From: Erythrobacter sp.
Lineage (GTDB): Bacteria; Pseudomonadota; Alphaproteobacteria; Sphingomonadales; Sphingomonadaceae
DNA: 64,000 bases
Direction of reading: 5' to 3'
Assembly: GCA_013822125.1 (NCBI GenBank)
Contig: PNJY01000002.1
Location: forward strand, 17,787 to 81,786
How positions within the stretch are numbered: position 1 is the stretch's first letter; every line of letters begins with the position of its first letter. Positions 10,022-19,147 of this stretch are shown in pieces. The position numbers and the translations under genes were made by a program. The notes under the pieces were generated by a model. It did no database searches and was not told where the DNA came from. It saw nothing but the letters and a program-made list of their open reading frames with translations.

Positions 10022-11378
10022 CCGAACCCCGTTGCACGATAAACTTGCGGGAATATCCGCCTGGAATTCCGCCCATGAAGGGCTCCCTTGTCAAAGTTAC
10101 CTGCCCGAACGGAATGTCGGCTGCGAAGTCATCAAGCGACACGACGAGGCTTTTGAGCCGTTCAACCGCGTCGAGGCTGACCGCTTGCTCAAGGAGGTGA
10201 AGCGCATGAACGATGAACATGTCCTCAGCTTCGCCCGATTGCTCCGGATCGTAGATGTTGATCTTGATTTTGAGCACGGACGCCGCGTGCTCGCTGCCTT
10301 CGATGTAATAGGCGACGTTATTTCGCCAGATGGCACCGTTTCCGAACTCGCGCATAGGGCTGGATGCAAACCATTCGTCGTCGTAGCTGCGATGGTAGTG
10401 ACCGGTTTCAACGCCAAGGTCGGCCATGAACTGCATGGCGAGGTAAGGCGACCATCCATCTTTAGGGTGCACCGTTGGCGGTGACTTCTCGCGCAGCGTC
10501 AAGGCGAGGAGCGCGTCTAGTGAGTGTTTGAGCTCGGCCTTGTTCGCCGGTCGCGAATTTTGCAGCGCTTTGCGCCACCGGTCCAGCAGCACGATGTTGC
10601 CGCGAATGCGTGTGATCGCCAGCCAGCGCGCATATGGAACCAGTCGCTTGTCGATCCCGAATATGCCGATTGTCGCGAACATGCTGTTGTTGGCGACATA
10701 GGTCCGCCACCCATAGAGAAACGGCAGGAAGCCAAGCGACAGCAGCACGGGAATGACAAACTCCGAAGCGGTCGCCCACGTTGCAGCCTTCTGCCATTGC
10801 TCAATGGTCCTGAGCAGGCTGAACCCCAGATAGGAGAAGCCGATTGCGCTGATCGTGCAGCCAAGCAGGCGTGACACCTGTGCGTGTTCTGGTCGGTGTT
10901 TTGCGACTTCTCCCATCATGGCGATCGTCGCGACGACCGGCAGCGCGATCAGTTCGACGATCAACGGAAAGGTGTGAAGCCCAGTGATGAAGACCAGCAC
11001 AGCCGTGACCGAGACAACATCGCGAGTGACCTTCGCCAGGCTTGCTGGCCGGTTTTTGGCTGTCGCTACTTCGAACATCGTAACGAAGCCGAAGGTCGCC
11101 AGCCAGAGGATGGTGGTCTTGAGGTTTGCCGCCGACCACAGGCCCGAACGATGAAGCACCCAAATTTCTGCCGCCGCGTAGAGCACTGCTACCGCCAAGG
11201 GAATCAGCAGCACCGGTTTGACGAAGGCTCTCAATACTCCGATGGCGCTGGACCGTGTCGATTGGGCGACAAAGACGTAAATGGCGAAAATGACCAACCA
11301 AATTGCTGCAGCGGCTTCGCGCGAATTCACCGAGCCCAAGAAAGCCTGAATCGCGCCGATCAGGCTATCGCCGCTCAC
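10008..11378 (-). CDS. multi-pass membrane protein of unknown function
   Basis: 456 aa; several hydrophobic segments in the first ~230 aa, soluble C-terminal half; 14-nt overlap with the downstream hydrolase gene. Confidence 0.75.
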   Translation of the reverse strand: MSGDSLIGAIQAFLGSVNSREAAAAIWLVIFAIYVFVAQSTRSSAIGVLRAFVKPVLLIPLAVAVLYAAAEIWVLHRSGLWSAANLKTTILWLATFGFVTMFEVATAKNRPASLAKVTRDVVSVTAVLVFITGLHTFPLIVELIALPVVATIAMMGEVAKHRPEHAQVSRLLGCTISAIGFSYLGFSLLRTIEQWQKAATWATASEFVIPVLLSLGFLPFLYGWRTYVANNSMFATIGIFGIDKRLVPYARWLAITRIRGNIVLLDRWRKALQNSRPANKAELKHSLDALLALTLREKSPPTVHPKDGWSPYLAMQFMADLGVETGHYHRSYDDEWFASSPMREFGNGAIWRNNVAYYIEGSEHAASVLKIKINIYDPEQSGEAEDMFIVHALHLLEQAVSLDAVERLKSLVVSLDDFAADIPFGQVTLTREPFMGGIPGGYSRKFIVQRGSDATD

Positions 11379-11380
11379 TG

Positions 11381-13762
11381 TCAGACCGCAAACCGGGCAG
11401 CAAAGGCATGAACATCGCTAGCATCCCACGCAGGTTCATCTGCGTCAGCGATCGCCCGCTCCCGCGCGCGCTTCGCCATCCATTGGCGATAGCTGGGTTC
11501 GGGATGGTCCTGCTCCAGCTCCTTGATTGCTGCATATGTGTCGGAACCGGGCTGCGAAGATAGCAGGTTGAACAGGTTGTTGCGCGCATCCTGAGCATCG
11601 TCGCGGGCGGTCGGCGAATAGACCCCGCCGTTGGCGCGGTTGATGTCGTCGCTCGCCCTGATGAAGCGATGCATCAGGACATACAAGCTCTTGAGATGCG
11701 CCGGCGTCTTGAAGGCGCCGGTCCGATTGCCGGTCCCGTGCCGGTCGCCTAGCAGCGAAACCACGAAGAACTGCGCAAAGCTCGATCCGTCTTCCCGCCC
11801 AAGCCTTTCCAACTCTGCCTCAAGCGCTGGAATAGCTTCATCAGGCGCGTTGTCGACCCACAGCGCATACCAGCGCGGGAGCTGCTCCGCACCAACCCCG
11901 CCCGCAAGCTTTGCTTTGGCTAGTTCGCCTAATTCGGCTGGTGCCACCCCTGAACTCGACAGGATGTTGAGGCAGTAGCGCAGATTGTCCGCGTTGTGCA
12001 TGTCGTTCGCAACTAGCCATTCGAGGATTAACGGCGCGACCTCGGCATGAAGCCATGGTGTGTGATAAAGGATATCGTGCAGGATATGGTGGGTTGGCTG
12101 ATCGGACTTGCTGTGATCCAGATCCCAGATCAGCTCTTTCGCCACTGCGTCCATTCCCGCCTGGGGGTGCGCGCGATAGAGCGGCTCGAACCAGCGCGGA
12201 AACCCGTTCAACTCCCAAGTGACATAGCGCAACACATGCCTCGCCTCTGCATCGCTGAGCGATGCGAAGAAGTTTTCATTTTCTGCAAATTCGATAGCAA
12301 TGCCCGCCATCGCGAAGATCAGCGCGTATGGCGTGGAACCAGTCGCAGCCCCCTCTGAGCGCAGGCCTGGCATGTACGGACGCCAAAAGCCCACGGCAGT
12401 GTCACGATAGGCGCGCGCAACATCTTCGCCCAACTCAGGGATCAACTGCTGCCAAGCCGAACCCCAATCGCGATCGTGCGCGATGCCGTCCTCCCGGATG
12501 CTGTGAAGGAGGTGCAACTGATCGTAACTGAATTCCCCTGGCCCCAGCCCTTCGGGCGATCGAACGCGGTCCGGATCAGCTTTGAGCATGCGCACCCAAT
12601 CCGCCCGGTCGCGCTCTTCTTTGTCTTCTCGGGCCTTCCTTTCCCGTTTCCATTTACGATTTTCCGCCTCCATCTTCCGCACTGCTGGCGAAGGGCGCGG
12701 ATCGATCCGCTGTGCGAGCGCCGCTACCAGTTCTGCCTGCCCAAATGCTGCGGCATGCATTTTCTCAAGCCAATCGGCCGGGCGATCCGCAGCGACGAAA
12801 AGAACAAGACAACGCGACAACGCCACCAGCCGGTCGTCGAGCGATTCTTTGTCGCGCACCCAGCCTAGACAGCGATCGAAGTCGTCGGCCTCGAAGCGCC
12901 AGAACGGTCCCATGAACGAGATTTGCCAATCGTCGACCATCCGCTCTCCTTTGGCGGCTAGGTGCGCGCGGCGCTCGGCAACGCTGGTCCAGTAGAGGCG
13001 ATCATTCAACTCCTGCCAGCGCGGGACGTTTACGCCAAGGGCATTCTTGAAGTCGGTCGCGCCATCGCTACGCCAGAAGCGAACGGCCGGCACTTTGCGG
13101 AGGATCGCAAGCGCCTCGGGATGCAAGGCCGCCGCCGCACGACCGCTCACCAGGCGATCGACCGCGTGCAGCGCCGGACCCATCAACCAGCTGAACGGCT
13201 CGGAGACATGGCATTCGCCACGCTCGATATGGGGTTCGCGGTCGAGAAATGCGTTGAGGCCTTCGACCAGGCAGGCAACCGGTTGTTCAGGCGCGGCATC
13301 GGCCATGATCGGCAGCCGCTCTATCAGGCGGTGGATCGCCTCTGATAGCCCCGTCGCTTCAAAGCGCTCATAGGGCGTGAGCCGGTCGATCGAGGCAAGA
13401 AGCAGCTCGACGCTTCGCATCGTCGGTGCGGCCCATTCCACCAGCTCACCCAACAAGCGCCGGTCGAGCGGTGGATCTAGCGCGACAACGGCTGACCACA
13501 GTGCGTCCTTCTGCGCCTCTTCGCCCAAAGTCATGACCGCGCGGATCGAAGCTATGCGGGCATAGCGGCCACGGTTCGGATCGAGCGCGATCTGCTCCAA
13601 CGCGGGCAGGCACGTGCGCATCTCACCCTGCCAGGCAAGGCGCCCGATGAAGAAGACGACATCGTCATCGCCGCCGAAGCGTTCGAGCAATGCAAGTGCG
13701 TCTTCGGCGAGGTCGGGTGCGGCAATGCGCTCGATCGCGGTGTTGTCCATAATCCCTCTCAC
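11381..13762 (-). CDS. large helical-repeat (HEAT-like) protein, probable sensor/partner subunit of the NACHT NTPase
   Basis: 793 aa alpha-helical ORF (ALLERFGGDDDVVFFIGRLAWQGEMRTCLPALEQIALDPNRGRYARIASIRAVMTLGEE); GTG start overlaps the TGA of the upstream NACHT gene; alternative ATG at 13750. Confidence 0.7.
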   Translation of the reverse strand: MRGIMDNTAIERIAAPDLAEDALALLERFGGDDDVVFFIGRLAWQGEMRTCLPALEQIALDPNRGRYARIASIRAVMTLGEEAQKDALWSAVVALDPPLDRRLLGELVEWAAPTMRSVELLLASIDRLTPYERFEATGLSEAIHRLIERLPIMADAAPEQPVACLVEGLNAFLDREPHIERGECHVSEPFSWLMGPALHAVDRLVSGRAAAALHPEALAILRKVPAVRFWRSDGATDFKNALGVNVPRWQELNDRLYWTSVAERRAHLAAKGERMVDDWQISFMGPFWRFEADDFDRCLGWVRDKESLDDRLVALSRCLVLFVAADRPADWLEKMHAAAFGQAELVAALAQRIDPRPSPAVRKMEAENRKWKRERKAREDKEERDRADWVRMLKADPDRVRSPEGLGPGEFSYDQLHLLHSIREDGIAHDRDWGSAWQQLIPELGEDVARAYRDTAVGFWRPYMPGLRSEGAATGSTPYALIFAMAGIAIEFAENENFFASLSDAEARHVLRYVTWELNGFPRWFEPLYRAHPQAGMDAVAKELIWDLDHSKSDQPTHHILHDILYHTPWLHAEVAPLILEWLVANDMHNADNLRYCLNILSSSGVAPAELGELAKAKLAGGVGAEQLPRWYALWVDNAPDEAIPALEAELERLGREDGSSFAQFFVVSLLGDRHGTGNRTGAFKTPAHLKSLYVLMHRFIRASDDINRANGGVYSPTARDDAQDARNNLFNLLSSQPGSDTYAAIKELEQDHPEPSYRQWMAKRARERAIADADEPAWDASDVHAFAARFAV

Positions 13763-15105
13763 TTCGCATCCGCTGCGATCTGGGCGACGATGCCGGCAAG
13801 CATTTCCCGCCGCACTGCCAGCGGCAGTTGCGATGGGTCGCCGCCTTCGCTGGCGATGTCGGGTTCAAGCGCGAGCGCCCGGTCGCGCACACCCTCATCG
13901 AGTAGCAAAAGCCAACACAAGGTCGGCCGCAACCGCGGAACGATGACCTCTTCGCCATACTGATTGCGGAAGAATAGGCCTTCGACCTCGGGCCTCGCGC
14001 CGGGACGAACAAGCAGCCGCTGAGCCCATTCAGCGGTAAGCAATTCGCGGATTTCGCGGTGACGAAAGCGAACGCTTGCATAGACGATATCGTCGAATAT
14101 GCCGGTCCGTAGCAATGCGACAAGTTCAGGTTCGGACCAGTCGGGCAGCACTGCGGCAGGATCGACCCGATCCACCTTGTTAGCATCGTCGGGTAGCGAT
14201 ACTATGCTCCGCCCAGTTAGAGTGACGGCGGCGGCCAGTGCCTGCGCGCCGCAGCGCGCGCGATCAGCCGAAATTTTTTGTGGGGCTACCATCCCCGACA
14301 GTGGTGCGAGCTGGAGTTCGATCAGACGCTGCAGAACCTTCAGGCGGCTGCCCAAAGCGCCATCGGCCTGCCAAACAAGGATGAGTGCTTTCAAGTCGAA
14401 TGGCCGCTCGGCAAGGGTTGTCAGACCGCCGCGCTCGACGGCGGCCATGAATGCGTTCGCATCGACACCGTAATGCGCGGCGAACAGCCTGATCTGATCC
14501 GGCTTGAGGCCGCCGAGGCGATAGATTTTGAGGACAGGATCGCTCTCGGTCTCGTCTGAATTCTTTTTCTTTTTTTCATCCGCTTCGGCTGGCGCACCAT
14601 GCGGCAGATATTGCTCGACCAGAGTACGATCGGTCAGAGCCTGCCAGGCGTCTTCGCGGCTCGTGATGATGATCCGTGCGCGCTCGCGGGCAGTCTGGAT
14701 GCGCGCGCCGAACAGCCGGATGGCATCTTCAAGCGCGCGCGGAGTCCCGAGCTGCGCTTCGTCAACCGAATCGAGGAAGAAATAGGCTTCGCCATCGCCT
14801 GCCAGCCACTCGGCGAAATCGGCGGCGGTGCCGACCTCGAACCCGTTCTCGAATGCTGCATCGATGGCCTCGATCCGGATGAAGAAGGCATTGGCGCCGT
14901 CTGCGCGAAGTTTAGCGGCGCGATCTTTTGCCTCGAATGTTTTGCCAGCACCAGCGTCGGCCAGAACCAGAACACGGTATTGCTCTTCGAGCGCGCGCCA
15001 CCCCTGCACTGTGCCGCCCGGTTCTGGATGGAGAAACTCCCACTCGCCGAAATGCGGCTTAGCCGGAACGAAGCGGCGGATCAGGGGGACGATAATATCC
15101 TTCAT
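13759..15105 (-). CDS. NACHT/STAND-type P-loop NTPase
   Basis: Walker A VLVLADAGAGKTFEAKDRA; Walker B EAYFFLDSVDEAQL; RARIIITSREDAW sensor segment; ATG at 15105 overlaps the Fic stop (ATGA). Confidence 0.82.
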   Translation of the reverse strand: MKDIIVPLIRRFVPAKPHFGEWEFLHPEPGGTVQGWRALEEQYRVLVLADAGAGKTFEAKDRAAKLRADGANAFFIRIEAIDAAFENGFEVGTAADFAEWLAGDGEAYFFLDSVDEAQLGTPRALEDAIRLFGARIQTARERARIIITSREDAWQALTDRTLVEQYLPHGAPAEADEKKKKNSDETESDPVLKIYRLGGLKPDQIRLFAAHYGVDANAFMAAVERGGLTTLAERPFDLKALILVWQADGALGSRLKVLQRLIELQLAPLSGMVAPQKISADRARCGAQALAAAVTLTGRSIVSLPDDANKVDRVDPAAVLPDWSEPELVALLRTGIFDDIVYASVRFRHREIRELLTAEWAQRLLVRPGARPEVEGLFFRNQYGEEVIVPRLRPTLCWLLLLDEGVRDRALALEPDIASEGGDPSQLPLAVRREMLAGIVAQIAADAK

Positions 15106-16295
15106 GGCCGCGTCCCTGCATTGGCCGGATAGAGGTTGGGAAACCAGCGCTCCGCGACATCGGCCGGGAAGGCGAGCCGCAGCGCGGCCTTGTGTGTCGG
15201 GGCGATCAGCATTCCGCGCTCGACCAATGCCGCCGTGACGTTGCGCGCGCCGCGTTCTCCGTAACCGGTAAGCATCGGGATTTTCGAGCGCTCGACCTCG
15301 CCTGCCAGCACCGCTTCGCGCAACACCGCATAGCTGCCACGCTGCAGCTGCTTCGACCGTACTTCCTCTTCGACATGAATCTCGATACGGCGCAGCAGCA
15401 TGTCTGGTTCGAGCAGGCCGCTCATGAATCGGATCTGGTCGATCGAGCGCTCTAGGAAGAAGCGGCAAAAAGCGATCAAGCCACGCTGGGTCAGGTTGCC
15501 GCGACCGTCGCGGTCGCCCTCGCGCGCCCCATCGGCCTGTGCGAGCAGCTTCTTGTAAAGCTCTTCTTCGCGCGCAAGGCCGCGCGCCACCGACCACAAG
15601 CTTGTGCCGATTCCCAGCCGCTTGAACAGCGCATGTGACATCAGCCGAGCTACCCGGCCGTTTCCGTCGAGAAAGGGGTGAATCCAGAGGAAGCGATGAT
15701 GCACTGCGCCGACTGCCTGGATTTGCCGGAAGCTGCTGAGTGGAGGCGAGGTGTAGGCCCGGTCGAACCGCGCCATGAATTGGGGCAGGTCGGAATGATC
15801 GGGCGGCAGATGTCTGCCGACCTCGACATCGCGGGTGCGCCACTCTCCGGGAACCACGGGCAGCTTCTCACCGGTTTGCGGATGCACGACCCAGAGCATC
15901 TCGGGCGGCAGGCGCGAGCAGAATTCCTCGTGCAGCCATGCGGCATAGGCGGCCGATGCCGGCCATACATCGGGATCGCGACCGATATCGATCAGCTGCT
16001 GCACATGGATATGCGCAACCGCTTCCTGCTGCAATTCGCGGCGCTTGGGTTCAGCCGAAAAGTCGTTGGCGAGCGCGCGATCAATATCGCGCGGATGCGT
16101 GTCATGGCCTTCGATCAGGTTCGAATAATAGCAGTTCATCGACCGGACGAGATCGCCCATGGAATCGCGCAGGATCGGGTGCACCCGGCCCGCAAGCTGG
16201 TTTGCCTCGGCAATTAGCACCACGACCTCGTCTTCGAGATCCTTGACCGCCTCCTCGGGCACCATAGGCTCCATGGTCATTGTGCTCATGCACAC
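15102..16295 (-). CDS. Fic family protein, class II (N-terminal inhibitory motif)
   Basis: Canonical HPFLDGNGRVARLM; N-terminal YYSNLIEGHDTHPRDI fits the (S/T)xxxE(G/N) inhibition motif; winged-helix-like C-terminus; start GTG 16295 or ATG 16289. Confidence 0.93.
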   Translation of the reverse strand: MCMSTMTMEPMVPEEAVKDLEDEVVVLIAEANQLAGRVHPILRDSMGDLVRSMNCYYSNLIEGHDTHPRDIDRALANDFSAEPKRRELQQEAVAHIHVQQLIDIGRDPDVWPASAAYAAWLHEEFCSRLPPEMLWVVHPQTGEKLPVVPGEWRTRDVEVGRHLPPDHSDLPQFMARFDRAYTSPPLSSFRQIQAVGAVHHRFLWIHPFLDGNGRVARLMSHALFKRLGIGTSLWSVARGLAREEELYKKLLAQADGAREGDRDGRGNLTQRGLIAFCRFFLERSIDQIRFMSGLLEPDMLLRRIEIHVEEEVRSKQLQRGSYAVLREAVLAGEVERSKIPMLTGYGERGARNVTAALVERGMLIAPTHKAALRLAFPADVAERWFPNLYPANAGTRP

Positions 16296-16297
16296 TT

Positions 16298-16390
16298 TAT
16301 GCCGGATTTCATGCCGGTTGTAAATGTTGAAAGTAAGGAATTTATATCGCTATATGAAAGCAATATGTGCCGCTTAATATGCCGGATATT
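16298..16390. promoter_or_regulatory. putative operator of the Fic-NACHT operon
   Basis: Three copies of ATGCCGG (16299-16305, 16311-16317, 16379-16385); the third lies inside the inverted repeat TAATAT-GCCGG-ATATTA; AT-rich segment directly upstream of the operon start. Confidence 0.5.
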
Positions 16391-16516
16391 AGAACGTATG
16401 TTGTGAATGTCCGCTTTCCCTAATCAGCCTCCAAAATCTGGCGTTCCGGAGTGTCGAACATCTCAATCATTGAGCACCGTTTTGCGCTTCGACCGCATTC
16501 AGACTTCAGAGATCGC

Positions 16517-17446
16517 CTACCCAGCCTTGCTTGCCAGCTCTTCAAGCTCGGCTATCCGCTCCGAGCAGATCTTATGCACGATCTGGCCGAGTTCCTCGAC
16601 GCGCTCGCCGAGCCAGCTCAGCTCCTCCTCGCTGATGCGGTAGTGCTTTGAGTAGCGCGCCTTGACATAGGCTTCCTTCAATTTCTCGAACATCGCCCGC
16701 TGTTTGCGGTTGTCCATCGGCCAGACATAGGTGAGGCGCCGGTCGAGCCGCTCGGCCTGGGTGCGCAGGAAGCCGAGATTGTGGACGTGAGGAGTGTAGA
16801 AGGTCACGACCAAAAGGGCGGAGTGGTAGAGGAACTCAGCGGTCTGATGTAGATCGAATGCTGCTGGCTTGAGAAAACCCTTCTTCAGGCCAAGTCTTGA
16901 GAGTTCAAAGCGCTGCATCGCGGTCGGAAACCACTCCTCGAAATACTCCTTGGCCATGGCCAGCGCCTGTTCGGGAGTCTTGGGCTTGGGCTGGTGGAAG
17001 GGCGTGTCGTCGCTCTGGTAGAGCGCGATGCCGTCCTTGGCCACGTCCATGAAGAAGTAGCGGCCATGGGCAAGTCCGTCGTTCACCTCCTGCAAGGTGT
17101 GGACGATGAAATTGACCGGGGTTCTGATCGCTCCGGCAATGCTGTATTCGCGCATCAGGCGCTCATCGAGCTTCGACCAGTACTTGACCCGGTCGGTGAG
17201 CCGCTTGTCGTTGACCACGATCAGCAGGTCATAGTCGGACTTGTAGCCCTTGGCGGTATGCGGCTCATCGACCCAGCCGCCGCGCGCATACGAACCGTAC
17301 AGCACGATCTTGAGGATGCGCCCGGCCTTCTTCCATTCGTGCTTGGCCAGCGCGAAGGCATCGCCGAACTCTTCAAAGATGATCTCGACCACCCTCTCGA
17401 GCTCGCGCTGCTTGTTGGCAGGAAGATGGTCAAGCTCGGTGCGCAT
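16517..17446 (-). CDS. fused MNT nucleotidyltransferase-HEPN domain protein
   Basis: IVLYGSYARGGWVDEPHTAKGYKSDYDLLIVV (GS...DxD polymerase-beta motif) plus C-terminal HEPN-like FDLHQTAEFLYHSALLVVTFYTPHVHNL...KARYSKHYRI. Confidence 0.85.
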   Translation of the reverse strand: MRTELDHLPANKQRELERVVEIIFEEFGDAFALAKHEWKKAGRILKIVLYGSYARGGWVDEPHTAKGYKSDYDLLIVVNDKRLTDRVKYWSKLDERLMREYSIAGAIRTPVNFIVHTLQEVNDGLAHGRYFFMDVAKDGIALYQSDDTPFHQPKPKTPEQALAMAKEYFEEWFPTAMQRFELSRLGLKKGFLKPAAFDLHQTAEFLYHSALLVVTFYTPHVHNLGFLRTQAERLDRRLTYVWPMDNRKQRAMFEKLKEAYVKARYSKHYRISEEELSWLGERVEELGQIVHKICSERIAELEELASKAG

Positions 17447-17687
17447 GCTCGATGTCTAGCAGCTAAGATGCTGAAAAGCCCATAGCAGAAAATGAGGATG
17501 GGCAAGGCGTACACAGCCAAGTCCGACAATGACAATGCCCAACATCCCTTCTCTGCCAGCTACGCCGTTCCCGGTTGTTGTGCGCCAGCCTGCGCGCCGC
17601 ATGATCCGCGCCTTGCGCATTCGGCACATGCTCCGTCACAACTGGGCCGGGCCATTCCGACCCGGCGCAATATGTGGAGCCAAAGCC

Positions 17688-17996
17688 ATGACCATCCCCG
17701 ACCGCATCATCCGGCTGCGAACCGTTCTGGAGAGCACCGGTCTGTCGCGCTCGACCGTCTATCGCAAGATCGCCGAAGGCACATTCCCTCCGCAGATCAA
17801 GCTCGGAGTCCATGGAGCAGGCTGGCGCGAGTCCGAGATCAATCGCTGGATCGCCGATCCGGTCAGCTATCGCCTGGATGGGGCCGAACATCGCCCGAAG
17901 ACCAGGGCTCAAGCCGCTTTTTTGCCCGCTTTGGCTTTGCTCTGGACATGCCTGCTAACAAGAGCGACCTTGTCACTGGGCTTCTTCGCGCAATAG
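17688..17996 (+). CDS. AlpA-family transcriptional regulator
   Basis: MTIPDRIIRLRTVLESTGLSRSTVYRKIAEGTFPPQIKLGVHGAGWRESEINRWIADPV; 3' end overlaps the integrase tail-to-tail. Confidence 0.88.
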   Translation: MTIPDRIIRLRTVLESTGLSRSTVYRKIAEGTFPPQIKLGVHGAGWRESEINRWIADPVSYRLDGAEHRPKTRAQAAFLPALALLWTCLLTRATLSLGFFAQ

Positions 17997-19147
17997 ACCG
18001 CCCATGCTTCCATCAGTTTGCGCCGCTTGTCGAACAGATCGCCGCGCCGATAAGCGGCCTCGGCCTTGTTGCCGATGGTATGCGCCAGCGCCATCTCGCA
18101 GACTTCGTGGGGAAAGCTGGTGGTCTCCGATGCCCAGTCACGGAAGGTCGAACGGAAGCCATGGACGGTGATGTCGGCTTTCATCCGGCGCAGCAGCATC
18201 GCCATCGCCATCGAGGACAATGGCCTCCTCGGCCTGGGGCCGGGAAAGACGAAGCCTTCGGTGCCGAGTGTCTGCATGGCCTCGACGATTTCCATTGCGC
18301 GCGATGACAGGGGAATGCGGTGCTCACGCCCCGCCTTCATCCGCGCAGCAGGGATCGTCCAGAATTTCTTCTCAAGATCGATCTCATTCCACTGAGCGCC
18401 CAGCACCTCGCCCGAACGCGCGGCGGTCAGGATGGTGAACTCCAGCGCCAGCGCCGCCACTGCGCTGCGTCCACGCAGGTCCGCCATGAAGCCGGGCAGC
18501 GCGTCATAGAGCATTGCCGCATGATGGCCGCGCGACAGCCGCTGACGCTTGGGCAGGAGCTGGTCGAGATGCCCGCGCCAGCGCGCCGGGTTCTCGCCAG
18601 AACGGTGGCCTTTGGCCTTGGCGGCATCGAGGACATTCTCGATCCGGCCGCGCAGCCGCTCGGCGGTCTCGGGCGTGCGCTTCCACAGGGCTTGCAGCAC
18701 GTCGAGCACATCCTGTGTCGCAACCTCGTTCACCGGCTTGCCGCGTATCGGTTTGGCATAGGTGGTCAGGGTCATCTTCCACTGCGCCGCATGTTTGGCA
18801 TTGCGCCACGACGGTGACATCGCCTCCACATAAGCATCGGCGCATTCGCCGAAGGTCGGGATATGGTCATCCCTGGCGCGCTCGGCCTTGGGATTGCCGC
18901 CTGCCGCCAGCATCGCCCGAAGCTTTCCCGCTTCGGTCCGCGCATGGGCAAGCGACAGGTCGCGCCCGCCGCCAAGGCCCAGCTCGGTGCGCTTGCCACC
19001 GCGCGCATACATGAAAATCCAGCGCCGCCGTCCATGCTGGTCGATGAACAGATAGAGCCCGCCGCCATCGGAATGGCGTCCGGGCGTCTTCAGCTTCGCC
19101 GCCTGCGCTGCGCTCAGCTTGTTAAGGGCTCGTCCCGCCATAATCAA
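17909..19147 (-). CDS. P4-type tyrosine integrase
   Basis: N-terminal KTPGRHSDGGGLYLFIDQHGRRRWIFMYARGGKRTELGLGG; catalytic region TAARSGEVLGAQWNEID...ITVHGFRSTFRDWASE. Confidence 0.95.
   Translation of the reverse strand: MIMAGRALNKLSAAQAAKLKTPGRHSDGGGLYLFIDQHGRRRWIFMYARGGKRTELGLGGGRDLSLAHARTEAGKLRAMLAAGGNPKAERARDDHIPTFGECADAYVEAMSPSWRNAKHAAQWKMTLTTYAKPIRGKPVNEVATQDVLDVLQALWKRTPETAERLRGRIENVLDAAKAKGHRSGENPARWRGHLDQLLPKRQRLSRGHHAAMLYDALPGFMADLRGRSAVAALALEFTILTAARSGEVLGAQWNEIDLEKKFWTIPAARMKAGREHRIPLSSRAMEIVEAMQTLGTEGFVFPGPRPRRPLSSMAMAMLLRRMKADITVHGFRSTFRDWASETTSFPHEVCEMALAHTIGNKAEAAYRRGDLFDKRRKLMEAWAVYCAKKPSDKVALVSRHVQSKAKAGKKAA

Noticed and set aside
13750-13765. Programmed -1 frameshift joining the NACHT and helical-repeat ORFs
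   Set aside because: Frames do differ by -1, but there is no slippery heptamer at GCGAAGTGA; GTGA translational coupling is simpler
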